Source: Galeruca laticollis
Lineage: Eukaryota > Arthropoda > Insecta > Coleoptera > Chrysomelidae
DNA length: 64,000 nt
NCBI GenBank assembly: GCA_963921935.1
Contig: OY998175.1
Span: forward strand, 149,969,309-150,033,308
Reading direction: 5' to 3'
The notes below the pieces were generated by a model, which had not been told where the DNA came from, made no database searches, and saw nothing but the letters and a program-made list of their open reading frames with translations. Positions 11,151-19,385 of the stretch are shown here, piece after piece. Both the position numbers and the translations under genes were made by a program. Numbering within the stretch: the first letter of the stretch is position 1; each line of letters opens with the position of its first letter.

Positions 11151-11762
11151 GTCATTGTGAATAAAACAACCAGATAAATCCCACTACGCAAAACATCTAC
11201 TTGACACCAATCATTCATTGACACTTAACACAAAACTAGAAGTGCTGCATATTTGTGAAAAGAAACAAGAACTGGATTTCCTTGAAGAATTGGAAATTAG
11301 AAGACATTTAAGAAACCCACAATATGAAGTTGTCAATGAACAGTTAAATCTAGGGAGTTCTCCACTAATAAACTGTCTTCTTAAGTGATAATTGTAAAGA
11401 TCAGCAGATATAGTTTTCCTGGTTTTCTATATCATTGCACAGTTATACTGATCTTAATTGGAAAAAGGATATCCAGGATATCACCATAGGGCTAATAATA
11501 TCTAAGCTTCAATATTTGTAATATAACATCTTCTTCTTTTTTCTATAAACATATATTAAATCAATCACAAGTTAGGTCACTTCTTGGTCTAGCCAAAAAT
11601 AACTACTAAACATCAAGTAGGCATCAAATAAAATGTAACTTCTGTCATTCTGACGATGATATTGATTCATCGAAACAATTGTCAATTTTTTAGAATTTTC
11701 AATAACTTTTATTATATTGTGGAATTAACTAGAAACCGTGAGTTTCATTTAAAACATTAATG
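11151..11762 (+). mobile_element. Penelope-like retroelement, 5'-truncated 3' end
   Basis: A short coding tail (11161-11388) is followed by 370 bp of untranslated sequence that ends in the terminal segment also present in the palindrome at 8636-8843. The whole fragment reappears in reverse complement at about 49060-49680. The two copies share coding sequence, the AGATCAGYAKATA/CCTGG block after the stop, the TAGGTCACTTCTTGGTCTAG block and the TTCTGTCATTCTGACGATGA block. The fragment lies between env-like and pol-like parts of the errantivirus-like element, so it inserted into that element or marks the join after a deletion. Confidence 0.8.
11161..11388 (+). pseudogene. C-terminal end of a Penelope-like polyprotein (GIY-YIG side)
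   Basis: About 75 codons are open to a TGA at 11386-11388. The motifs SHYAKHLLDTNHS, LEVLHICEKKQELDFLEELE and IRRHLRNP fit the segment next to and after the GIY-YIG endonuclease of Penelope-like elements, where a K/H-rich start and an L-D-x-L-E-x-x-E-I block recur. The GIY and YIG strands themselves are not present in this truncated copy. The paralogue at 49408-49680 aligns along its length. Confidence 0.75.
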
Positions 11763-12066
11763 GTATTCCATCACAATAAAATATATCTCTATAATTAGAA
11801 CACAAATTTCTAATGGCTTGTTCTTCTTCTTTATTGCAGGGATCAAGTCTGAGATTTTTTAAGTTTTCTTTAAGCTTATTTGGTTGAATAGTTGTTAATT
11901 CTGAATCAGATTCACATTCCATGTTTTCAAGAAAATTTACTCCCAGTAGGTTTAGAATTTCAATTTCGAAAGGTTCTTTTATATCTAATTTTACTGGATT
12001 TTCGTTACTATTTATGATGGTTGTAATTGCAAAATTATTATTAATATTGACTAATGCTTTAGGCAT
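11761..12066 (-). pseudogene. Start of RT region of the errantivirus-like pol, cut off
   Basis: A minus-strand frame from 12066 to the junction near 11761 corresponds to the linker between protease and RT, with the typical acidic NKEEEQAIRNLCSNYRDIF block that precedes the RT fingers. The frame is interrupted by Penelope-like sequence. No RT catalytic motif remains anywhere in the element. Confidence 0.75.
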
Positions 12067-12174
12067 TTCTAAACCTTTTCCTAAGTTTTCGTATTCGAGT
12101 ATACCTATACCATTGTTTCAGTTACAGGGATTTTAACAACTTGTTGGCAACGGCCAGGAATGGTAATCGAATAA

Positions 12175-12640
12175 TTATTTTTTTTGTACATTATTATCAT
12201 TATTTACATTTGAATCAAAAATTAAAGGAATAATTGCTGTGGGTGTTTCAATTTGTTTTTGGTGAACATTTATGTTTGCATTTAATTGTTTTAATAAATC
12301 GGCGCCAATGATACCATCAAATTTGTCGCTAAAATTGAATAAATAAAATTTATGCGATTCTTTCAAGTTAAAAGTTTCAAATAACGGAATATGAGCTATT
12401 TCATTGTGTTAAGAAATTCCGTGTGCTGTCTGTATATTAAATGGCTCTTCAAAAATGCAGTGTTTATGAAATTTGTAAGCTAAATCGGGATTTATCAGAG
12501 ACTTAGAACTACCGGTTTCGACTAAGAAGTTTGCATTTATTTCTTGAATTTTGACATAAGGTAAATTTGCTTTTAAAGCGTTTACTAATATTACGTCTGG
12601 TTGTGTGGATATGGGATGTGAGTAAAATCCTGAGTTGCAT
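12175..12640 (-). pseudogene. Aspartic protease of the errantivirus-like element, catalytic Asp replaced
   Basis: On the minus strand the active-site loop at about 12525-12505 reads VETGSSKSLI where this family has V-D-T-G-S-S. The flap and C-terminal region (12366-12175) contain DGIIGADLLKQL, the second hallmark of retroviral-type proteases (I-I-G-x-D-x-L). There is a stop between the two parts at about 12410. The Asp-to-Glu change would impair catalysis, but it may simply be decay. Confidence 0.78.
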
Positions 12641-12744
12641 TTTGAGGATTGTTACATGAGAAAATATCCTGGTTGTTTGTTACATCATTGTTAACATGTG
12701 TAGAGAGATAATTACTATAATTGTAAGGATATTGAGTTTCAAGT

Positions 12745-14052
12745 TCAGATAAAAATGTTTTCTAGAGATTCTGTTGGGAACTCATTTTGATATTCAAATA
12801 AATTTTCAGTTTGATTATTATTTAATTGTTGAATTTGATTTGGATCACTAATGGTTTGATTATAAAGTTCGTTAGAAATATATTCTTGTTGTTTAGGCTG
12901 GAATCTTGTATTACCAGAAGATGTGTCCATGGGTTCTGGTTTATAGTTTTGGGAATTATTAGGTGAATTAAATTGTCTTGAATTATTTTGAGAAAATGGT
13001 TGATGATTTTGACTCTGGGATATTGTTTGACGATTTTGGTTTTGGAAAATGGGGTGATGATTTTGGTTTTGAAAAGTTGGGCGATTATTTTGGTTTCGAA
13101 AAATTGGAGGACGTTGGGCTGAAAAATTGTTATTGGGACGCCAATTATAAGAATTGTTATTTGATTGGAAATTTGGTCTGAACTGTGATGAATTCATAAG
13201 AGGTGTTGAGTTTTGTCGAAAAGCTGTGGGAAATGATTGATTATTTCCGAAATTTGATGAAAAGTTAGGTGTTGGTTATCTATAATTAGGATTTTTAGCT
13301 GGTGTAATTCTTAAAATAGGTCTAAAAGTAGTGTTTGAATTTAATTGATTACTTCTTTGAGTAAAATACATAAAGTTTTCTTCCTCAATAACTAAGCTCA
13401 TTGCTTTTTCTAAACTATCAGGTACTCTTAATCTAACATTTGTTTGAATAGGTGAAGGTAAACCTCGTATATAGGTTTTCAAAGTTAAATTATTATAATT
13501 TTCAAGTTGAAGTCTCCGTTCAATATCACTAATATTACTAAACGAATTCAATTTTGAAATAATTAAACTACGAGCGTCTTGACAACGCATGCCAAAGTTA
13601 TAGGGTGATTCATTCTTGAATGATTTTGAATTAATTGAATCTTGAATAAGACAATCAATATTACGTTGATCGCCAAAACTTGAATTTAAAGCATCTCTAA
13701 CATCCTTCCATGTTTTTAACTCTATTCTAGAACCAATTAATATTTGTGCACGTCCTGCAAGTTTGCCCAAGATAGCTTTTGATAGAAACGTATTTAAAGC
13801 TATGTCCGTTTCACTAGCAAATACTGATAGTAAACTTTCACAATTTCCAATAAACAATATTAAAGTTTGAGGGTTTCCATCATAATAAGGAATAGAATCT
13901 AAATATAATTTTAGTAATTGATAATTTACTGAAGGAGTAGACATTTCTAAGTTTAGAGTATTATTTAAACTGTTTTCTATAGGACTATCTGGTTCGCTTA
14001 ATATTAAACTTTTTTCTAATATTTCTAAAGTACTAATATCTATATCACTCAT
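12745..14052 (-). pseudogene. Gag of the errantivirus-like element (capsid part plus Gln/Asn-rich tail)
   Basis: The 258-codon frame (ATG at 14052 to 13276) has the capsid signature of 17.6/297-type Gags: YYDGNPQTLILFIGNCE, then LGKLAGRAQ, then TWKDVRDALNSSFGDQRN. After a frame break near 13275-13200 the remaining 150 codons (13197-12745) are extremely rich in Asn and Gln, with repeats of the type FQNQNxxP, and end with an EPMDTSSGNT block. No CCHC knuckle is present, as expected in errantiviruses. The capsid part is well preserved for such an old copy. Confidence 0.85.
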
Positions 14053-14406
14053 GAATTACTATCAAAAGGAAATTAAGGAAAGAAAAGTACTTACAAAAGG
14101 AAAACTATGATCATCTTCTTATTTCTAGCTTAATTCTAGTTCTTCTAGGTTTAGTCGATGCGGTACCAAACCCAAGATCTTCTTACTTCTAACTTATTTC
14201 TAATTCTTATAGATTCGATCGATGTTAGACCAAACCCAAGATGTAATCTTCGTTTTTCTTTTCTTCTTCGAAGTTGACGATGGATCGGCTCAGAAGTATC
14301 GGATTGTATTCGGTATTCACTCGAAAGAAACCGGTCACTAAAGTTCGAAATTTTCGGCAAATCGTTGATACGAAAGGCTCACGTACTATACGTTAAAACT
14401 CCGAAA
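14053..14406. other. Leader between primer site and gag of the errantivirus-like element
   Basis: The sequence between gag and the primer-binding site contains two diverged direct copies of a TCTTCTTAYTTCTARCTTA unit, at about 14113 and 14177. I see no conserved gene. It is the packaging/leader region by position. Confidence 0.5.
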
Positions 14407-14426
14407 ATCCTACTACGACTGCGCCA
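14407..14426 (-). other. Primer binding site (Ser-tRNA type)
   Basis: The minus strand reads TGGCGCAGTCG directly after the LTR end, the primer site described for the 17.6/297 group, which is complementary to the 3' end of a Ser tRNA. Confidence 0.8.
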
Positions 14427-14612
14427 ATGATATTTCGTCACTCCGAAAAATTCTTTTTAAAAAACGAAAAAATTACTGTTTAAGACGTTTATTGTATGCA
14501 AGTTACAAACAATCTCCCTCTTTATTACCTGATTATTCATTTATATAGTTTTTAAAAAAAATACAACGTAAGCGAATATTATACATGGGTCAGCCATTGT
14601 CGTTTCTTAACT
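14427..14612 (-). repeat. 5' LTR of the errantivirus-like element
   Basis: Direct repeat of 9651-9825. It is followed on the plus strand by CGAGA (14613-14617), the right target duplication with one mismatch, and then by resumed non-LTR ORF1 sequence. Confidence 0.9.
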
Positions 14613-14778
14613 CGAGACTACATGTGAGTCTCTGGATTGATGAGGAGTAAATGAAGGAACAAGTCCGGGCTCAATGCAGACCGTACTATCTATTCCAGCG
14701 AGCTAGCTTCAAGACCCTGGAAAACCAGACCGAAGAAGAAACAGGGACTCATCAAGTAACTGAACCAACAGCCTCTTA
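14613..14778 (+). pseudogene. ORF1 of the non-LTR element, C-terminal part
   Basis: In one frame this reads LHVSLWIDEE, a TAA, then MKEQVRAQCRPYYLFQRASF and ends with TAG at about 14776-14778. It is the continuation of the ORF1 cut at 9650: a strand G-x-x-L-x-V-x-I-D-E-x-S followed by an F-x-x-A-x-F-K-T block is what should follow the RWMILG strand. The TAA in place of a Ser codon inactivates it. Confidence 0.7.
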
Positions 14779-14789
14779 GGATATTCAAA

Positions 14790-16043
14790 GTGCTACAAGC
14801 AAACCTGCAGCACAAAAAGTCGGCCACGGCTGTCCTACATCAAAGGGTTGTGGCTGATAATATAGACATCGTTCTAATCCAAGAACCTTGGATAAACAAA
14901 GGTAAGATACTAGGACTAAATATTAGGGAAATGGAAACTAATTGCACTAAAGTAAGAAATTGTACCTGTTACAGATCTGAATATAACTTGGTGCCAGTAA
15001 TGGAACTTTATACGGCTGACATGGTATCAGCAAAGATTAAACTTGAAAAGGATGGGGAGGTAATAGAAACAATAATAGTGTCTCTTTATCTTCCCATCGA
15101 CTCAGAGGAACCGTTACCGGGGGTTTACATGGAGAACCTGATGAACTACGCCAGACGATACAAACTGAATGTTGTTGTAGGAGCTGATTTTCAATGCACA
15201 CCACTTCAGCTAGGGCAGCAAGGTAAAAAACTATTTGACTATTTATGTACTACTGAACTTGATACTGCGAATGTGGGCAACACGCCAACATTTAGAACAT
15301 TGAGGGGGGAATCATTAGTAGATGTAACTCTTTGCACTCTACGAGTCGGGATGATAAGGCATTGGCATATATCGGATGAACCGTCTCTGGCTGACCATGC
15401 CCATATATACTTCGAAGTAGATGTAGAAAAATCAGATATTAGAACATACCGGGATCCTGAAAATACCAATTGGGTATCTTACAAAGAAGACCTGCTTTCT
15501 AAAATCCGTAAACACCTAGGCAGACCTAAAATTGCCGAGGAGTTAGAAGGCACAGCTGTATGGTTGCAACAGACCATAGTGACTTCCTATCATAATAACT
15601 GTCCGATAAGGGATAGTGGCTCATCCAGAGAAACAAGAGAAACAAGTTGTCTTTTAAACAAAGCGAAAAAAACGGACAACTGAGGAGCATATAAGGCTAA
15701 ACTAGGTGCGTATAATGAAAAAATAAAAGAATCAAAGAAAAGATCCTGGAGGGAATTCTGTGTTGACATACAAAGTGTCCCTGACATGGTCAGAATTAAC
15801 AGGATTCTCAAAAGGATCACTTCTAATAAAGTAGACTCTATCCAGTTGCCGAGCGGAGAGTACACAAATACTGAGGAGGAAGCTTTAGAGCACTTCCTTA
15901 GTGTGGACTTTCCAAGCTCGGCAAAGATGGATTCAAATCACGATAACGGACCGGTAGCCAAAACAAGGGCTGCCAAAAAGGAGTGGAAACTAACAAATAA
16001 GATTTTCAGACCCCATCTCACTAGATCATATAAATTGTTATAA
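14790..16043 (+). pseudogene. ORF2 of the non-LTR element: APE-type endonuclease, then truncated before RT
   Basis: The frame is continuous from 14790 to 16043 apart from one TGA at 15681-15683. It starts with LQANLQHKKSATAVL, the usual opening of LOA/R1-type ORF2. LIQEPWINKGKILGLN carries the catalytic Glu. VGADFQCTP is the GADFN-type strand with Asn replaced by Gln, VDVTLC is the strand with the catalytic Asp, and LADHAHIYFEV is the final SDH motif with Ala for Ser. The linker contains SWREFCVDIQSVPD and LPSGEYTNTEEEALEHFL. The RT is absent. The ATG is lost, so the start is set by homology. Confidence 0.83.
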
Positions 16044-16379
16044 TAATTTACTCTTGGACATATATATTATTTTTGACACACCTCGTATATGACTGATAAT
16101 TGTAGAGAAACAATTGCTTTATTTTAGGTTTCAAACCATGCAAGACCTTTTATGAAGGATAACTTTGTTTCATAAAACAAATAATAAAAAAGTTTTTGAT
16201 ATGTAGCAAACTTAATGGGCCTTTTTTTATAAATAATCCTTTAAAATTACATACCAGTTATTACTGTTGGTTACAAATACGAATTTGCCCATTTGTATTT
16301 GGTCTGGTTTCAGCATTCCCTAAAAAATTTAATTAATTGAATTTCTAATATATTATTATTATTTACCTGTAAACTACTA
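16044..16379. other. Unassigned DNA with a mariner-type terminus
   Basis: No coding frame is supported. ACACACCTCGTATA at about 16077-16090 resembles the outer end of an IS630-Tc1-mariner inverted repeat (reverse complement TATACGAGGTGTG). I cannot find its partner. Confidence 0.4.
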
Positions 16380-16624
16380 AAATTCTTTGGATGGTAGTCC
16401 GCGGTATTCCGAGCTCTAACAATAAGGTTCTCGTACTATGTATAACGTTGATTATATTTTCTTCGGTTCTGACGGTACGCCGCCACTAGTCGGCGGAATC
16501 TTCGTGTGGCACGTAACCGTTGAACCAGGGGTGGAAAGAATCTGCTCCTGAAATGACGGCGATATGGATACCTCATCGCGTACTCTCTTGCATTTTGAAA
16601 GCACTCAAAGTAAACTTGAATCAT
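16380..16624 (-). pseudogene. DUF4817-type helix-turn-helix of a mariner-like transposase
   Basis: From 16624 the minus strand reads VYFECFQNAREYAMRYPYRR, then FPPLVQRLRATRRF, then after a frameshift LLLELGIPRTTIQRIL at about 16420-16380. This is the bipartite DNA-binding region of insect DDE transposases: an N-A-R-x-A-x-x-x-Y/F-P-x-R-R helix pair, R-L-R-x-T-G-x-F, then a second HTH with L-G-I-x-R-x-T-I-x-R-I-L. The catalytic domain is not next to it, so it is a fragment. Confidence 0.7.
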
Positions 16625-16871
16625 ATCGACGCCTCATTAATGTAAAATGCAACGGCATTTAGAAAATTTTTTTCTCTGCTGGGCGAAGAAAGAATCAAAA
16701 ATTCCTCTTAACATTGTTCTAAAACAATTAGGTACAGATTTAAAAATTAGTAATTTGTATAAAACTAATAAAATTATTTCACCTTCCATACTTATTTTTT
16801 CTTGGAAAACTAATGAAGTACTCAATAAAAACCTAATAACTAGAAACCTAATTAAGAAATAAACAGCATAG
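16625..16871. other. Unassigned spacer
   Basis: Lys/Asn-rich short frames exist on both strands but match nothing I recognise. The last four bases (ATAG, 16868-16871) are the left target duplication of the Gypsy element that follows. Confidence 0.4.
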
Positions 16872-17348
16872 TGTAATGTTTTTCTTATTTATTTAAACAG
16901 CAAACGGGTGGAATAATTTTAAACGCACGTTATGGCTACTTACTAATTTATTTAAACACTAAACACATCACTAACACTTAATTTATATATACTCAACTAA
17001 TCACTATTTAAGTTATATGCAAACAAACTTAATTATCAATTTATATCAACACTTTGCTAATTTATATTCACTTATTTACTGTTTATTAGTCGAGATCACT
17101 AAACTGGACTCTTCTTGATCGGTCCCTTATATGTTAATGCCTTTTTCACTAGATAATTATAGATTACAAAAACAATTGGCTTTCTGGCATTTTCTAGATA
17201 AGACTGGTCACAAAAACAATGTAGATAAAATAGTCACTATTCGTAAATAATTCTAGGAAACCATGCGCGTCCGCCATAATTTTAACTTTCATGCCTGGCA
17301 TAGACAGAGTCGAATTTAGGGACTATACCGGTGTGCTGTTTCGTAACA
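16872..17348 (-). repeat. 3' LTR of the macro-domain Gypsy element
   Basis: Direct repeat of 20782-21175, sharing TCTTGATCGGTCCCTTATAT and GTCACTATTCGTAAATAATT. It is longer because the other copy lacks internal segments, including about 15 bases near the TGTTAC end and about 40 bases near 17151-17190. Confidence 0.9.
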
Positions 17349-17821
17349 TTACCCCCTCCTTAAATGAAAGTTCCTCCTGGAACTTTTGTGTAGCCGAGAC
17401 TGGATGTTTGAATCGGCAACTGGCCCCATTTCTAAACTTCCCGATCTTATGGAAATAGCAAGGCACCGCCTTCATCGGATAATGATAACGGGGGTTGTAG
17501 CTGCAAATTAATATCTGGACACCGGTATCTTGAAAGATAATCTTTACCATGTTCCTGATGATTCGCCAATCCAACTGGTTACTCGCTATCTTAGGCATAG
17601 CCAGTTTCTTCACGCTGGATTCCAACACATGGTCTCGCGGTACGTAGATCGATCTTGAAATTCATTTTTAGTTACCACGTAGAAGACGTACCGCGAATTA
17701 TGTGTCAGTTTCAGTGTCTTGCCAGGGGTGGACTCTGGTCTTCAAGTTTTTCTAATTGCCCGAACTTCTTTCGAAAGACGGTTGCCAACCCTCGTGCATT
17801 CTTGATACGGGCGGGGATGTT
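17323..17821 (-). pseudogene. Macro domain (OARD1/ALC1-like) plus CCCH-like zinc finger at the C-terminus of Gypsy pol
   Basis: The minus-strand frame directly continuous with pol past a TAG (17822-17824) reads ARIKNARGLATVFRKKFGQL. After a frame change it reads SRYVFYVVTKNEFQDRSTY, and after another SVKKLAMPKIASNQLDW and VKIIFQDTGVQILICSY. In OARD1/TARG1 and ALC1 macro domains the matching blocks are S-x-G-I-A-x-x-F-K-x-K-F-G, R-Y-I-Y-Y-L-I-T-K, V-x-x-L-x-M-P-R-I-x-C-G-L-D-x-L-x-W and I-x-E-V-F-x-x-T-D-I-x-I. They occur here in the same order and spacing. A tail CYFHKIGKFRNGASCRFKH resembles a CCCH finger (C-X8-C-X5-C-X3-H) with Phe at the second Cys. Macro domains bind or hydrolyse ADP-ribose. 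In this copy the domain is dead. Confidence 0.78.
17352..17361 (-). other. Polypurine tract of the macro-domain Gypsy element
   Basis: The minus strand reads AAGGAGGGGG a few bases before the TGTTAC start of the 3' LTR. Confidence 0.75.
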
Positions 17822-19385
17822 CTATGCCAGTGAATAATCTTCCGGGAGAGTGAACAAATCTTGTTGTTGTTCCGAAGTGACTCCATATCTAGCTTTCCTA
17901 GTACCTCCATACGCGCCCATGAAGTCATCGAAGGTAGGATCAGACATATCTCGAATAAGTTTTGCTCCTTCCTCTAGGTCATGGTCTCCTTCGAATGGCG
18001 CTAGTCGGTTTTGGTGAACTACTTTTGGATATCCGTTGGGGATCTTGCTTATGCGATATATAACATCATTGATCCTTTTCTTGATTAAGTATGGACCTTC
18101 CCAGGATTTTTGTAATTTTGGAGACAATCCTTTTCTCCTCGTCGGGTTGTGTAACCATATTTTGTCCCCTTCTTTAAAACCGCCTTCTGTGGCCTGCGTG
18201 TCGTACCGACTTTTCATTCTGTCGCTGGAAACTTGTAGATTTGTTCGAACTAATTCATAAATATCGTCCAGCCTTCTTCTCAATTAGATCACGTAGTCTT
18301 CGCCTGCTAGATCTTCTCGAGGCTGACAGCCAAATTGCAGGTCACAAGGAAGCCTCATTTCACGTCTAAACAGGATTTTCGCAGGTGTTTCACCCGTGGA
18401 CTCATTGACGGCAGATCGATAAGCCAATGCGAATAGGGAAAGATACTGGTCCCAATCTCTCTGATAGCTGGAAACCACTTTGGATAGGTATTTTCCAATA
18501 GTCCTGTTCATTCTCTCGACCATTCCATCTGACTGTGCATGTAATGCTGTTCTTCTGGTCTTCTCCGTTCCCAGCTATGCGCAAATCTGGAATAGATGGC
18601 TTTCGAAATTTCTTCCCTGGTCACCGTGGACTTCCAATGGCACTCCATATCTGCTGATAAATTCTTTCACCAATACATCCGCGACAGTTGTGGTCTCTTG
18701 GTTCGGGATAGCGTAAATTTCCACCCACTTTGTGGAATAATCCATTACAACCAGTATGTATTTGCTGCCATTTTTCGGCGGAAATGGTCCAGCGATATCT
18801 GAAGCAATCCTTTCGAAAGGGCTTCCAACATTATACTGTTTCATAGGTACCTTTCTCTTGCGATGTGGTCCATTACTCGTAGCACAAGTCGTACATTTCT
18901 TACACCAGTCCTTCACATCGTCGGAGCTGTTCATCCAATAAAACCTTTCACGGACTCGCTGAAGGGTTTTCGTCACTCCCAGATGACCTCCCGATGGACT
19001 GTCGTGAAACTTCTTCAGTACCTCAGCTACTCTTGTTCTCGGGATAACTATCTGTCTCCTCATTTCGGTACCACCATCGTTTTCAAGGACTCTTTTCAAC
19101 GGCTCTTCTTCCAGGACAAGGGAATCCCACTGAGCCCAATACGCCTTGAGTTTCGGTGAAAATCTTGACACTTCTTGCCAGGTAGGTCGCCGATTTTCTT
19201 TCTTCAATTGCCGGATCATCTTCAGGTGAGGATCAATCTCCTGATCGTCTCTGATCCTGGTGGATGACCATTCTTCATTGACTACTGTAATTCTTGAAAC
19301 TGCAGCTTCCTTAGATTTCGACTTGTTGCATTGTGAATAGTCTACAGGGCATGACCGTCTAGGCAAAGTGTTGGCTTTTCGGTGA
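17822..19385 (-). pseudogene. Integrase and GPY/F module of the macro-domain Gypsy element
   Basis: Reading down from about 19385, a short RNase H tail (ANTLPRRSCP) is followed by the pre-integrase region with RPTWQEVSRFSPKLKAYW. Next is the HHCC zinc-binding block, FHDSPSGGHLGVTKT ... WCKKCTTC (about 18990-18880). The catalytic triad is intact: SDIAGPFPP (about 18810), HGDQGRNFES (about 18625) and the Glu in MVERMNRT (about 18520). WEGPYLIKKR (about 18100) is the GPY/F motif. The frame is uninterrupted except for TAG at 18575 and TAG at 18284. The intact triad contrasts with the stops. Confidence 0.92.

Larger units (their letters stand above)
9651..14612 (-). mobile_element. Errantivirus-like Ty3/Gypsy element, internally deleted and interrupted
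   Basis: The direct repeats 9651-9825 and 14427-14612 are the LTRs, and coding content is on the minus strand. On that strand the LTR begins AGTTAAGAAACG, the terminus seen in gypsy/17.6-type elements. The internal side of the 5' LTR carries TGGCGCAGTCG, the Ser-tRNA type primer site used by that group. Gag (14052 down to about 12745), protease (about 12560-12175) and the start of RT (to 11761) come first, and env-like sequence (about 11150-9924) comes last. Most of RT, RNase H and integrase is missing where the Penelope-like fragment lies. The element is a dead relic. Confidence 0.87.
8051..16043 (+). mobile_element. LOA/R1/I-type non-LTR retrotransposon, 3'-truncated and carrying nested insertions
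   Basis: The order is 5' untranslated region (about 8051-8860), ORF1 (about 8860-9650, resuming at 14613-14778) and ORF2 with an APE-type endonuclease (14790-16043). ORF1 is split by the errantivirus-like element 9651-14612, and the 5' region is split by the palindrome 8636-8843. The RT domain is missing because the copy stops at about 16043. The 5' boundary is inferred from a switch from transposase tail to GC-richer sequence. The clade name is tentative. Confidence 0.75.

Noticed and set aside
12978..13181. Plus-strand frame with a repeated GDDFGFEKL unit
   Set aside because: It is the reverse complement of the Asn/Gln-rich Gag tail of the errantivirus-like element. The repeats arise from that low-complexity sequence.
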